Shown in pieces: positions 44,870-55,852 of a DNA stretch of 64,000 nucleotides. The notes under the pieces are model-generated. The model searched no databases. It had not been told where the DNA came from and saw only the letters and a program-made list of their open reading frames with translations. Each line of letters begins with the position of its first letter. The first letter of the stretch is position 1. The stretch covers positions 129,018,501 through 129,082,500 of the forward strand of contig NC_083685.1 in assembly GCF_033118175.1 (NCBI RefSeq). The letters run 5' to 3'. A program made the position numbers and the translations under genes. This DNA comes from Dama dama. Lineage: Eukaryota > Chordata > Mammalia > Artiodactyla > Cervidae.

Positions 44870-45196
44870 GCTTTTTAAAATTTCACTTATTTTATTGTTG
44901 GCTGTGCTGGGTCCTCAGTGCCGCGTGGGTTTTCCTCTAGTTACGGAGCGGGGCTCCTCTCTGGCTGTGGTGTGTGGGCTTCTTACTGCGGTGGTTCCTC
45001 TTGTTCAGGAGCACAGCCTGCAGGTCGTGTGGACTCAGGGGTTGTGGTTCCCGGGCTCTAGAGCTCAGGTTCAGTATTTGTGGAGCATGGGCTTATTTGC
45101 TCCTTGGCCTGTGGGATTATCCCAGATCAGGGATCAAACCTGTGTCTCCTGCATTGGCGGGCAGATTCTTTACCACTGGACCACCAGGGAAGCCCC
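44870..45196 (-). mobile_element. Long CHR-type SINE (CHR-1-like)
   Basis: The plus strand runs ttattgttggctgtgctggg, the gggttttcctctagttacgg block, repeated cggtgg/gtgtgggcttct-like modules, then gatcagggatcaaacctgtg and ccaccagggaagccccc. This is the reverse complement of the long tRNA-Glu-derived CHR SINE. Confidence 0.8.
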
Positions 45197-45462
45197 CTTT
45201 TCAAGCTTTATGGACCTTAAGACAGAGACCTGTCATTTCTAAGTCAGGGGGTTGTTATGGGACTCAAATGAGATAAATGACACAGAAGCTGTGTGTTACA
45301 CTCCAAGTAAATATCACTTATTATATCTATATAAAATACACGTTGGGTTGCTCAATATCATAAATAACCCCCCAACTCTTTATAAACCAGATTCACTCTC
45401 TATTTCTAGTAATACTTTATAATAGACAGGGAATAAGAACTTAAATTAAAATGGTGCATAAA
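45197..45462. other. Unassigned spacer
   Basis: Nothing recognised. Confidence 0.4.
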
Positions 45463-45660
45463 ATGTTAGTTGCTCAGTCGTGTCTGACTCTACAACCCCC
45501 TGGACTGCATCCCACCAGGCTCCTCTGTCCATGGAATTCTCCAGGCAAGAACACTGGAGTGGGTTGCCATTCCCTTCTTCAGGAGATCTTCTTGACCCAG
45601 GGATCAAACCCCAGTTTCTTGCATTGCAGGCAGATTCTTTACTGTCTGGGCCACCAGGAC
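45463..45660 (-). mobile_element. Bov-tA SINE, near full length
   Basis: Body (plus-strand ccaccaggctcctctgtcca) and head (gcattgcaggcagattcttt, ggccaccaggacata) present. The actctttgcgacc block has lost about six bases. Confidence 0.94.
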
Positions 45661-46070
45661 ATACTCTGCTATAAATAAAATGTGTCAAATAATTCTTTAG
45701 GGCAGCCCAGGCACCAAATTCTCCCTGCTTCCTGTTTTTATCAATAATTTCATTGGACCAGACCTACGCCTATTCATTTACGTATTGTCCCTGCTTTCAC
45801 ACTCTAAGGGCGGAGTTGAATAGCTGCGACAGAGACCATATGACTTGCAAAACCAAAAATACTTATTATCTAGCCCTTTACAGAAAACTGTGGCCCACAT
45901 GGGAACAAAGCTCTTTCGTAGGAAACCCCCTTTGCATCTATTCAATATTTTGGAGATGTGTTTTACAAATCTTGCTTAAGCTCTCAGAACTTTGTAGAGA
46001 GGTGTACAATGTTATAGACACACACGCACACAAAATGTGTGTTTGCCTATAAACGTGCACCTTGTCTGAC
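45661..46070. other. Unassigned stretch
   Basis: No gene or named repeat. Confidence 0.4.
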
Positions 46071-46074
46071 TATA

Positions 46075-46375
46075 CAAATTTGGTTACATTCAAAGGCTTA
46101 AGCATTCTGACACACGGCCAGCGTGATTCCATGGTGACGCTGAAAGCAGAGCTCGCCCCCCAAATGAAGCCAATTGCAGCTGTCATCCACTGTCACTTCG
46201 ACTTAATTATGAAAAGAAAGACAATTGGTTTTGAGGGCACAGAACACTGGAGATTTGAAGATAATTGTGATGAAATGATTCTGCCTAGAAAACTAGTAAC
46301 AGTACATGATTTTTATTGTGTGCCTGTCAATGCAAAAATCGGACTGTCAAGCCCACTTTAAACATGGATACACAT
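46075..46375. promoter_or_regulatory. Candidate conserved non-coding element
   Basis: Balanced composition, no repeat signature, and dense homeodomain/bHLH-like words: gccaattgcagctgtcatcc, cgacttaattatgaaaag, gacaattgg, and an X-box-like attccatggtgac. The 99-codon plus-strand frame (46062-46361) might look coding, but it has no domain I recognise and no flanking splice signals I can support. Conservation is inferred, not measured. Confidence 0.4.
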
Positions 46376-47654
46376 CCTAGGAAGTTTGCTTGTGGCTTCG
46401 AACTGGTAAACCAAAACAAAACACACACCTGCAGAGGCGTGGGCAAATAAATAACTTTGACACAAAAGACAGAAAGAAACTTTTTTTTTTTTAAGGGAAA
46501 CGCTTGTGGCAAAAAAAAAAAAAAAAGAGGCAGCTTTTATAGGGGTAGCATTCTGTATAGTTATTTCCACGTTGAGGAATATCGTCCTTGGCTTTCTTTT
46601 CTCTGCACAGATGTTCATCTGCATCCCATCTTCTCCGAATATTCAGCATCCTTGGCGCTCGCTCTTCATCTCAACTGTGCGCTCTTCCTCTGGGCCAAAC
46701 TCCAGTGGCACAGATGTGCAAAGATGCAGAAAGGAGAGAGACTATAAAGGATGGAAAAGCCGGAGCTCCGATTTATCAACAGGTCCTTATGGGGACTGTT
46801 TATTTCCCTAAACTCCCACCTGTGCCATTATAAGTCCAATAGCCAGACAGATTTGGCAGCAAATCTCCACTCTGTGAAGGAAATTTTAGGAATTAATGCT
46901 TTACGGAAATAAGCCTTATAAAAGCTGATCGCAGGATAAACCACCCACAAACGCTCTATTTATTTACAGGGTTTGTGCGGACAAGGGAACTAGAAATTCA
47001 AAATCCAACTTGCCCTGAAGTAAATTGGAAAAACCAATAAAACCAATAGAATCATACTTTTTATATTAATACCATCTCTTGAATCCAATCCTGGAGGGCA
47101 TCAACAAACCATTAGCAATTCTCCTGTCCTGGCAGACCTGTAGACTCTGGTCAGTGGCCTTCTCACTAACATTCATACATTTTCACTCTTTCAGTCTCTC
47201 AGTTTACCGATGAAAAACTCCACGTAGCTCTTTTATTTTCTTTTTTTAATTAAACCCTGGGTTTCCTCTTTGCATAAACGTGGGACACATTATCTTGCAC
47301 TTTGCCCACACTTTGTTTTATCATGGTCTCTGCTTTTCATTCTCTGTGATAAGACTAGGCCTTTTTTTTTTTCTCTCTCTCTCTCAAGTGCCAGATAAGA
47401 TCTCTGTCACAACTCAACTCTGCAATTCTAGCACAAAAGCAGCCACAGACAGTATGCAAATGAATAGGTGAGGCTCTGGTCCAGCAAACTCCACACACAG
47501 GCAGCAGGCTGGACCCGGCTCCCAGGCCGCCTTTTGATAATTCTCCCGCACCAGACTGCGAGTTTGGGAGCACAGAGCCATTTCCCATGCCATTGTTTGC
47601 ATCCAGCCATGTTTTTCTTCAGCCTGAAGAAATCCTTTCAACATCCTTAAAATG
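46376..47654. other. Repeat-poor stretch
   Basis: No gene. A 14-T run near 46481 and a 16-A run near 46511 lie about 15 bp apart and could form a T/A hairpin. The part at 46860-47040 is another candidate for conserved non-coding sequence. Overlapping frames of 77-106 codons (47355-47734) have no recognisable domains. Confidence 0.4.
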
Positions 47655-48138
47655 TTGATGGCAATTAATTCTCTCTGCCTTTGTTGGGATGGAATCATCT
47701 TTATTTCTTCATCAGTTTGGAAGCGGACTTTCACTGGAAATAGAATTCTAGGTCAGCCTTTTTTCCCCCATCATTTTAAAGATGTTATTTCATTGTCCTC
47801 CAGCACACTGATGAGAAATCAGTTGACTTCATACAATAAAACCAGATCCCCAAAGGAATTCTCTCTTTTGCTCTGGCAGATTCTAAAATTTCTCTTTGTC
47901 TTACCTTTCGAGTACTATGATTTGGATACACTTAAATATAGTCCTTTGTGTATTTTTTTGTACTCAGTATACATTAAACTCCTTGGATATACAATTTTTT
48001 TTTTAACCCCAAAGCATGGGAAATTTCTTTAAAAACATGTCCTGCCTCCTTCCTGTATTGGACTCCAGTTATATGTGTGTTGGAACCACTTTGTGATTTT
48101 ACACAGGTCCCTGAAGCTCTGTAGCATTTTGCTCACTA
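47655..48138 (-). mobile_element. Ancient L1 (L1M-type) fragment, left part
   Basis: T-rich text in the order ttgttgggatggaatcatct, ggaaatagaattctaggtca, cattgtcctccagcacactg, tgatgagaaatcag, attctaaaatttctctttgt is typical of antisense mammalian L1M 3'-region sequence. Split by the SINE that follows. Confidence 0.7.
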
Positions 48139-48350
48139 GACTTCCCCTGGTGGCTCAGTTGGTCAAGAATCCGCCTGCAATGCGGGAGACCTGGGTTTGA
48201 TCCCTGGGTTGGGAAGGTGCCCTGGAGGAGGGCATGGCAACCCACTCCAGGGTTCTTGCCTGGAGAATATCCATGGGCAGAGGAACCTGGCGGGCTGCAG
48301 TCCACGGGGTCACCAAGAGTCGGACACGACTGAGCGGCTGAGCACACAGC
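48139..48350 (+). mobile_element. Bov-tA SINE, full length, well preserved
   Basis: gacttcccctggtggctcag head, tgcgggagacctgggtttga, end agtcggacacgactgagcgg. Several CpGs are retained, suggesting a relatively young copy. Inserted in the older L1M fragment. Confidence 0.96.
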
Positions 48351-48745
48351 ACAGAGAGGTTCTGTTAATTTTTTTTCCATTTTTCCCTGGCTTTTAAAAT
48401 AGACATTTTCTGTTGATCAATATTTAGACTTACTAGCCCATTTGTACTCAGTCTCCCAACTACTCTTAAGTGACTCAGTGATTTTCTTTCATTGTAGATG
48501 TTGGACTTTTTTTTTTTTTATTGTTGCTCAAAATTCCACCCTTTTCTTTTTTATTATAGTTTGAATTTCCCTCTTGAGAGTTTTCTTCTGTTCATTCATT
48601 AGTATTGCTTTTCCTTTAAGTCCTTGAGCTTAAAAAAGTTCTATCAGTTCATTACTACACCTAGAATACTGTATAATCTATTAATAGTGACTATCTTTTA
48701 AAGGCCATATATTCCTGCACTTACTTGTCCAGTAGTTCTTATTAC
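48351..48745 (-). mobile_element. Ancient L1 (L1M-type) fragment, right part
   Basis: The T-rich antisense text continues after the SINE (gttgatcaatatttagactt, ttgctcaaaattccaccc, gttttcttctgttcattcat). Strongly decayed. Confidence 0.55.
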
Positions 48746-48754
48746 CATGGAAAA

Positions 48755-48862
48755 GAATATTAAAAAGAATGTGTATATATATATATATTTGAATCACTTT
48801 ACTGTACAGCAGAAATTAACACATTGTAAATCATCTATACTCCAATAAAATTAAAAAATAAG
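48755..48862 (+). mobile_element. L1 3' tail
   Basis: (TA)n, then gaatcactttactgtacagc, acacattgtaaatcatctat and ccaataaaattaaaaaataa. Confidence 0.82.
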
Positions 48863-48957
48863 AATTTCCCTTAAAAAGTCTTCATAGATACCTGCCTTTA
48901 TCATGTCACACTCTTTAACTGATTTCTATAATAAAATGACTGGTGGAAGCCATCAAT

Positions 48958-49045
48958 TCTTATTCATTTACTCAACAAGCATCTACTATGTTTATCTGTA
49001 TTTAAAGGGAAGCAAAGAAATAAAAAGAACAGTAGATAAAAATAC
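48958..49045 (-). mobile_element. L2-like fragment
   Basis: ttcttattcatttactcaac and aagcatctactatgtttatc resemble the antisense L2 3' end. Short and decayed. Confidence 0.5.
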
Positions 49046-49504
49046 AATAATATTAACATAAAGAGAACAACAAATTCTAGCAGAAAATTCTTACAAACCT
49101 AAAGTGAATAAATATCCTTGAGAATTTGGGATGAAATGAACAGAGGAGGCAATGGATTTACATCAGAGGAGAGGCAAGATTGTTATCTATCAAATTGCAA
49201 ATATATCTGATGAGAAAAAAATAGGGGAGATAAATACACATATTTGCATGTTTTTGTTAGGCTTGTTTGTGATTCTGGAAATCAACAACACAGAAGTCTA
49301 TCATACAAAATTTTGGTAAGGAATTAGCTGGCCTGTGTGAACAAAAAGACAGAACAATCTTTTGTCACAAGAACAAAGGTGGGCTGGATGTAAGGGACAA
49401 TTTTATGAAGATCAAATTGCAGCATGTGAGAAAAATGGGCGCATGAATCTTGCGGGTTTATTCTGAAATCTAGCATGAAGTGAGTCTACTTCAGAGGACG
49501 TTTT
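49046..49504. other. AT-rich unassigned stretch
   Basis: No gene or named repeat. Confidence 0.4.
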
Positions 49505-49518
49505 AAAAGACATTTAGA

Positions 49519-49680
49519 GACTTGCTGGCAGGCAGTCTAGTGGTGGTTAAGACTTGGTGATTCCAATACAGGGGGTGTGGGCTCAACCCCTGGTTGGGGA
49601 ACTAAGATCCCACATGACATGGGGTGCAGCCAAAAGCAATTTTTAAATGAATAAAAAAATGAATGTTTTAAAAAATAAAT
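49519..49680 (+). mobile_element. CHR-type SINE with target-site duplication
   Basis: ggcaggcagtctagtggtgg head, ggtgtgggctcaacccctgg B-box region, gaactaagatcccacatgac, A-rich tail. It is flanked by aaaagacatttaga (49505-49518) and aaaaggcatttaga (49681-49694), a 14-bp target-site duplication with one mismatch. Confidence 0.88.
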
Positions 49681-49694
49681 AAAAGGCATTTAGA

Positions 49695-50418
49695 TGGTTG
49701 AAACAAAATAAAGTCAAGGATAGCAAAAACTTTACATAAGTCCTGAGAGAGGAGAGAGAGCATTTAGACAACAGATAGACTGGGCCAAGAATAGACTAAG
49801 CCATTTGGTAGTACAGAAAATGTTAGGAAACGATAGACATAAGAGGTTTATAGTTATTTGAGGAAGTAAAGGGCTGATCAAGGTTTGAATCTGTGACCTT
49901 GAAATGATTGAACATAAACTTAATAAATGTCAAAGCTGATATCAACACAGGTCAAGGGATGCAGAGCATTAACTGGAGAGACTATTAACAACAGTGTTCC
50001 TGGCTAGAGCACATTAATGGTGTTATACTGAAATTTCCAAGGTATTTATCCATGGGCTTTAACCACTTTATTGATGAAAAACAGAAAGACACATTCATCA
50101 TGAAATGAAAATAATTCACACTTGAAGTACATAAGACCCTTCACATAAAATGTCAGATAGATGCTGGCTTACATTCCTATATGGAATTCCTCAGTTATTC
50201 ATTTGCATCTGGGGCCGTTACCATTTCATAGCACCACACAATTTACTGACCAGCAGTAAAATGCACTTAGTGTAATATGATAAAAACTATGGAAGATGCA
50301 ACAGCAATCATGTCTGAAAATATGTCCCAAACCATTTGATGAAAACTTACATTCTTATAATACACAAGGACATGGGTTAAAATTTCTAACGACAGAAGAT
50401 ATGAGGGCAATTGTTATT
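49695..50418. other. Unassigned stretch
   Basis: No gene or named repeat. Confidence 0.4.
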
Positions 50419-50619
50419 TGGCTGTTAAGTCATGTCTGACTCTTTTGCAACCCCATGGACTGTAGCCCACCAGGCTCCTCTGTCCACGGGATTCTTCAGG
50501 CAGGAATACAGGAGTGGGTTGCCATTTCTATCTCCAGGGCATCTTCCCAACCCAGGGATTGAACCTGGGTCTCTTGCACTGGCAAACAAATTCTTTACCA
50601 CCAAGCCACCAGGGAAGTC
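50419..50619 (-). mobile_element. Bov-tA SINE, near full length
   Basis: Body (plus-strand gcaaccccatggactgtagc) and head (ccaagccaccagggaagtct) present. Confidence 0.95.
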
Positions 50620-50639
50620 TCCATAAGAGCCTGGTGTGC

Positions 50640-50765
50640 CTTAAAAATATAGACAAACAGAAGAATTGATAAACATGTAAGTATAACTGATTACTTTGTT
50701 GTACAGAAGAAACCTACACAACATTGTAAATCAACTATACTTCAATAAAAAAATTTTTTAATTAC
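50640..50765 (+). mobile_element. L1 3' tail
   Basis: taactgattactttgttgta, acctacacaacattgtaaat, caactatacttcaataaaaa. Confidence 0.83.
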
Positions 50766-50880
50766 ATGGTTTTTAAAAAGAATATCTTTTTAGTACTGAA
50801 AAAATAAAAATATCTCAATGTTAGATTTACACATCCAGGGATTCATTCTTACCAGGTCCATGATTTCAGTTAGCAGCATG

Positions 50881-50899
50881 CGTGTATGTGTGTGTGTGT
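50881..50899. repeat. (TG)n microsatellite
   Basis: Interrupted TG repeat at the tail end of the adjacent antisense SINE. Confidence 0.85.
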
Positions 50900-51113
50900 T
50901 AAGTCACTTCAGTCATGTCCAACTCTTTCAACCCCATGGACTGTAGCCCGGCAGGCTCCTCTGTCCATGGGATTCTCCAGGCAAGAATACTGGAGTGGGT
51001 TGCCATGCCCTCCTCCAGGGGAGTTTCCCAACCCAGGGGATCAAACTCATGTCTAATATGTCTCCTGCATTGGCAGGCAGGTTCTTTACCACTAGAACCA
51101 CCTGGGAAGCCCT
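50900..51113 (-). mobile_element. Bov-tA SINE, full length
   Basis: The longer central form (catgtctaatatgtctcctg) with intact body and head (plus-strand end accacctgggaagcccta). Confidence 0.95.
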
Positions 51114-52069
51114 ATACCCTCTTAATAAGTGTGCTAATTATTAGATCTAACTATTATGTAGACTGTATACTTAGTTGGAGTCTGGCATTGAGCTAAGCTT
51201 TCCAAATGTGTGTGGTCACTTGCTGTGCATGTCTTTCAACGCGCACAATAATTGAAAGAAGCAAGTCTACTCTTCTGACAGTTTTAAGGGAAAGAAACCC
51301 AAAGCAAACACACAATAAACTAGATTTCAAAGGAGGAAATTAGTTGGGCTAAGGTTCAAATCAACTAATACATAAGCCCATGATTTTCATCGTAAGTTAC
51401 ATTTCATCCTCACACATTAGGGACTTTATAGGACTGTCCTTAGAAATAGACTCTCCAAGACACAGAGCTGGAGACGGCTAGCCAATACAAAGAATTCCAT
51501 CATTCAACCTAGCACAGTCTAGTGGGGATGTTACAAGCCCTGTTGAGAAGCAAAATTCAAAGGAAAGAAGACTCTTCTCAGTCCGTGGTTGGTTGCTCGA
51601 GGTTCTGTTATGCATCGTGCAAAAGGCCAGTTACCACATCCTTACCTAGTTAAGCAGTGCATGCACCTCATATGCATATGCATTTGTGTGTGGGTCGGAA
51701 CAGGATGAGGGCTTTTTGTTTTTTTCCTCCCCTTTCCTTTTCTCTTTATTTTCTGCAGGCAAGAGTTGGATGCCAAGCCTATTTACAGAGTTCAGCTTTG
51801 GGGTCGTGAGAATTTTGCCGCGTACAACTGACAGTCTTATGTTCCTGAAACTCACAAAGCTTTTATCTGCTTCATTCTCTCTTTAGTGCCGTGTATCTTA
51901 ACCTCTTCTTCCTGACCTGATCCAAGTACCACTGAGAATCAGAGAGGAGAGTCTGGACACAGACACTTAGAAACTCAGCTTATTACCTGAGCTTTATGGC
52001 TGGAACACATTTGACAATATGTTGGTGAAATTTGCTGCAATAGGATCTACTCAGGCAGTTTGATAATAG

Positions 52070-52103
52070 TCCTTCTTTCTTTCTTTTTCTTTTTTTTTTT
52101 TTA
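52070..52103. repeat. (CTTT)n and poly-T tract
   Basis: Pyrimidine tract: ttctttctttctttttct followed by a T run. Confidence 0.88.
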
Positions 52104-52483
52104 GCTAGCTAGTTCTCTGGAGATCAATATAATAGGGGTTTTGGAGAGAGAGACAGCTATTCTGAGGTTTTGCTGCAATCCAACAAAAAAAAAAATCATA
52201 AGAATGATAATAGTCTTAAATATGATTTCCCTGATTTCTGTCAGACATAGTTCAAACCTACATCAGTAAATTTGTGGTTTCAATTGACAACTTTAAAAGT
52301 AAATTAATAAATTCCCATAGGGAGAAGAAAAATATGCTATACGGGACAAAGATCTAGAAAACACCTCTCTTAACTAGAGGTCAAAAACAGTCCAGACCAC
52401 AGTTTCCAGCATTGGGTTCATTGTATTCTCAGGCCATTAATGACTTCAGGGCAGCAACTAATTTTCAGTAGTAAAAATGAGAA

Positions 52484-52530
52484 GAAAAAAAAAAAAAACG
52501 TATATATATATGTGTGTATGTATATATAGA
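52484..52530. repeat. Poly-A / (TA)n / (TG)n tract
   Basis: A run of about 15 A, then alternating TA and TG. Confidence 0.88.
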
Positions 52531-52801
52531 TTATCTTCAATGAACAAACAAGCTGTTTTGGATTTGTTTTTATGTCAGCTTTTTGAAACTTGGAAAGTGG
52601 TTTTCCCAGTGGAAACAATGATATAAATTGTGGTTAGGTTCTTAAGACAGTCAACAAAGCATCTATTTAACTAATAGTATATTTGAAATATAATATTAAT
52701 AACATTAATCCTAAGTCCAGGTCTTAATGGCAAGGGGCTATGGGGAATCCTGTATGAAGACATATGGAAAAAGCGACTTCTTCCTCTTTAATGATGAAAT
52801 A

Positions 52802-53246
52802 GTCAAAGCTATGATTTTTCCAGTAGTCATGTGCAGATGTGAGAGTTGGACCATAAAAAAAGAGCTGAGCACAAAAGAAGTGATGCTTTGGAAGTGTGGC
52901 TGAGGAAGACTCTTGAGAGTCCCTTGGACTGCAAGGAAATCAAACCAGTCCATCCTAAAAGAAATCAGCCCTGAATATTCATTGGAAGGACTGATGCTGA
53001 AGCTGAAGCTCCAACCCTTTGGCTACTTGATGGAAAGAGCCAGCTCATTGGAAAAGACCCTGACGTTGGGAAAGACTGAGCGTAGGAAGAGAAGGGGCAG
53101 CAAGGAAGAGGTTGTTGGATGGCATCACTGACTCAACGGACATGAGTTTGAGCAAACTTCAGGAGACAGTGAAGGACAGGGAAGCCTGGGGTGCTGCAGT
53201 CCATGGGGGTCGCAATGAGTTGGACACAACTTAGTGACCGAACAAG
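52802..53246 (+). mobile_element. BovB 3' ~445 bp with target-site duplication
   Basis: atagtcaaagctatgatttt through gacacaacttagtgaccgaa. Flanked by gatgaaata at 52793-52801 and 53247-53255, a 9-bp exact target-site duplication. The C-terminal frame (RKSNQSILKEISPEYSLEG) is interrupted. Confidence 0.95.
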
Positions 53247-53255
53247 GATGAAATA

Positions 53256-53591
53256 CTGAACCATCCTAGATATTGCAAAATAGCATTTGTTAATGACTTT
53301 TAAAGATAGAACAATTTTTGTCTTTTGAAATTTTGAAAAATAAGAAAATTTAGCATTACAGACACACACACAAAATAAACCAAAAATAATAATAATAAAA
53401 TAGTATGTGAGTGAAAAAAAATTAAAGAGCTGGTTGCAAACAAAATGCATGGTACCAACTAGCTATCTATATGTGAGAAACTTTGGAAAAAATATACATA
53501 CATTTTTTATGTGTGTAAGTTATTTTTTGCAAAAATATCTATGATGGTTTTCCTAGGATAAATGCTTCACACTGCACACACCAAGACAGAA
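53256..53591. other. AT-rich spacer with simple repeats
   Basis: No gene. Short (CA)n near 53358 and (AAT)n at 53386-53399. Confidence 0.5.
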
Positions 53592-53789
53592 TATCTTCTT
53601 TTTTAAATTAATTTTCATTAAAGAATAGTTGCTTTACAGTGCTACATTAGTTTCTACTGCACGGCAGTGAATCAGCTGTATGCACCCATGTACCCCCTGG
53701 TTTTTAAATTTCTCTCCCATTTATGTCACGACAGAGCTTTAGGTAGAGTTCCCTGAGCTGCAGAGGTGGTTCTCGTCAGTATGTATACT
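53592..53789 (-). mobile_element. L1 3' end (minus half of an inverted insertion)
   Basis: ttcattaaagaatagttgct, gctacattagtttctactgc, tttaggtagagttccctgag is antisense L1 3' end. Confidence 0.82.
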
Positions 53790-53831
53790 AATGGGCTGCT
53801 ACTCAGGCAGAAAAGGGAATGAAATTGGGTC
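53790..53831 (+). mobile_element. L1 plus-oriented remnant, inverted relative to its neighbour
   Basis: gctactcaggcagaaaaggg and aatgaaattgggtca match L1 sequence that normally lies upstream of the 3' end, here inverted. This points to a second twin-priming event. Confidence 0.65.
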
Positions 53832-53869
53832 ACAAAGAGCCAAACACAACTGAGCGACTGAGCATGCAT
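53826..53869 (+). mobile_element. Bov-A / BovB 3' terminus fused to L1
   Basis: gggtcacaaagagccaaaca caactgagcgactgagc is the common BovB/Bov-tA end. It joins the L1 piece at a shared gggtca. Confidence 0.75.
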
Positions 53870-54098
53870 ACACACATCTTGAGGAGGGAATGTTTGTTTA
53901 CAGTATCCTTTACCCAAAATTCAGGGTACACAAACAGGCTTATTCAAAAGAAGAGTTAAAATAATGGACCACTAACTACATCGGGGCTGGAGATGAGGAC
54001 TTAATGAGAAAAGCGTTAACTGATAGATTTAAAATCGTCTCTTTTTTTAATTAAAATTTTAAAAAAAAACTTTTTTTTTTTTTTAAATCAGAATTGTC
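53870..54098. other. Unassigned spacer
   Basis: No gene. A-rich and T-rich runs lie at 54058-54085. Confidence 0.4.
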
Positions 54099-54288
54099 TC
54101 TTTTGTGGTTGTCAGTCACAAAGTCATGTACAACTCTTGTGACCCCATGAACTGTATAGTCCATCTGGCAAGAATAATGGAGTAGGTTGCCATTTCTTTC
54201 TCCAGGGGATCTTCTTGACCCAAGGCTTGAACCCACGCCTCCTGCTTGGCAGGCAGATTTTTACCACTGAGCCACCTGGGAAGCTCTT
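54099..54288 (-). mobile_element. Bov-tA SINE with internal deletion
   Basis: The plus-strand body jumps from gaactgtatagtccatc to tggcaagaataatggag, missing about 25 bp. The head is present (actgagccacctgggaagct). Confidence 0.92.
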
Positions 54289-55020
54289 TATTTATGTCTT
54301 GACTTAGCCCACTTCTAGGACTTAATCAGAGATGTGATCAAAGATTTAGCCAAAATGGATTCATCCAGGGTTGTATAAAATGTGGAACAAAATTAGACAC
54401 AAATGCCAAGTATAATAGATTCATGTGAAGTAATAAACACTCAACATATCCCATATGAACGTTACTAATGGCATACAGAATAGCGGTTGACACAGTTAAA
54501 GGAAGACAAAAGTCAGAAAGCTCACATCCTCCTAAATTTGTTAGAATCAGCTTCTGAGAGAGATCCATTCATCAAACCGCAAGCACTAATCATTTTGGTC
54601 CTGACTGTAGATACCAGTTCAAATGTTCTGCTTCCGACTTTGCTTCATAACGAGTTTGCTCATCTCTCAGAACCACAATACATTTTGATGACTAGATCTT
54701 ACAGTCAGAAGGCAATAATAAACTCTGAGCCTGTATGTAGGAATTTTTGTCAGGAGAAAACAAGCTGCAGGAAAACAAAAATTCAAACAGCGTCCTTGAT
54801 CCTGAAAAAGACAACAGTCCTGGTTTTTGCCTCTGCCGTTTCCCCGCCTTCAAGGCGCAGGTGCTCAGTTCTGGTTTTCAGCTTTCTATCACACAGAATA
54901 AAAATAAATAAATAAAGACACACAGGCCCCTTGTCATTGCCATGCTCAGCAACAAGCGTTGCAACTGGGGTTTATGAGGTCATAAATTATTGTTCCCTGT
55001 CCTGGCAAGTAGCTTTTTTT
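54289..55020. other. Repeat-poor stretch
   Basis: No gene or named repeat. A 142-codon plus-strand frame (54487-54915) is the longest here not explained by a repeat. It has no recognisable domain, and its last part runs into an (AAAT)n tract (54896-54917), so I treat it as chance. Confidence 0.4.
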
Positions 55021-55345
55021 TTTTTGAAAGGCCACATCCGGTCTGTGGGGCACCAGCTTTTATTATGCATTTCATATTGAAACAAAGGTCAAATTAATTG
55101 ACCTTATCTATGTGAAAAACCAGCTGGTTGCCTAGAGAAATAAAACCTTTTACAGAGACTTTGGGACAAGTAAACAACAGGAAAATTCAATCCCATGGCA
55201 GCTGGAACTTCCAATTAGAAAGAGAATTAATTTGGAGGAATTGAATTTTTTAAGCATCAGCTGAGAATCGATAACAGTTGCATTTTTGCTCAAGGAACAA
55301 ATAGAGTCAAGGAGATTCCAAAAGTCATCTGCCTCTTCATACATT
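55020..55345. promoter_or_regulatory. Candidate conserved non-coding element
   Basis: Repeat-free and rich in developmental-factor-like words: gcttttattatgcatttcat, gaaacaaaggtcaaattaat, ccaattagaaagagaattaa, ggaggaattgaattttttaa. This is the style of vertebrate homeodomain/SOX-bound enhancers. It is inference from sequence texture; alignment across mammals is required. Confidence 0.4.
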
Positions 55346-55374
55346 TTTCTCATGTTTCTATACATATTACAGGT

Positions 55375-55562
55375 ATTTTTTTTTTTTTAATATGGACCAT
55401 TTAAAAAAATCTTTATGGAATGTGTTACAACATTGCTTCTGTTTTATGTTTTGGTTTTTGGCCTTGAGGTATGTGGGATCTGAGCTCCCTGACCAGGGAT
55501 AGAACCCACACCTGCCGCTTTGGAAGGGGAAGCCTTCACCACTGGACCGCCAGGGAAGTCCC
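55375..55562 (-). mobile_element. CHR-type SINE (CHR-2-like)
   Basis: Plus strand: T run, atggaccatttaaaaaaatc, tttatggaatgtgttacaac, ctccctgaccagggatagaa, ggaccgccagggaagtcccc. Reverse complement of the family with the long caataaagacttt tail. Confidence 0.85.
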
Positions 55563-55636
55563 CACATAATACACTTTTGAAGGAAGGAGGCAGAGAAGTT
55601 ACAGGCTGTCCATTTTTAAATGCAAAGGTCAAATGT

Positions 55637-55840
55637 GCATGCACGCTCAGTTGTGTCCTACTCTTTGCTACCCTCTGGACTGTATCCCGCCAGGCTCCTC
55701 TGTCCATGGGAGTCTCCAGGCAAGAATACTGGAATGGGTTGCCATTTCCTTCGCCAGGGGATCTTCCTGATCCAGGGATCAAGCCCGTACCTCCTCTATT
55801 GCAGGCAGATTCTTTACCACTAGCAATAGCTGTGAAGCCC
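55637..55840 (-). mobile_element. Bov-tA SINE with exact target-site duplication
   Basis: Body and head present. Flanked by aaggtcaaatgt at 55625-55636 and 55841-55852 (12 bp, exact), consistent with an intact retrotransposition event. Confidence 0.96.
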
Positions 55841-55852
55841 AAGGTCAAATGT

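Larger units (their letters stand above)
51114..52792. other. Unassigned stretch with simple repeats
   Basis: No gene or named repeat. It contains a (CTTT)n/poly-T tract (52070-52103) and a poly-A/(TA)n/(TG)n tract (52484-52530). Short frames have no recognisable products. Confidence 0.4.

Noticed and set aside
46478..46528. T-run/A-run hairpin as a terminator or RNA polymerase III signal
   Set aside because: Homopolymer runs are common in mammalian DNA, and no adjoining RNA gene is visible.
54487..54915. 142-codon plus-strand frame in repeat-free DNA
   Set aside because: No domain, no splice or start context I can support, and it ends in an AAAT microsatellite. A chance frame is most likely.
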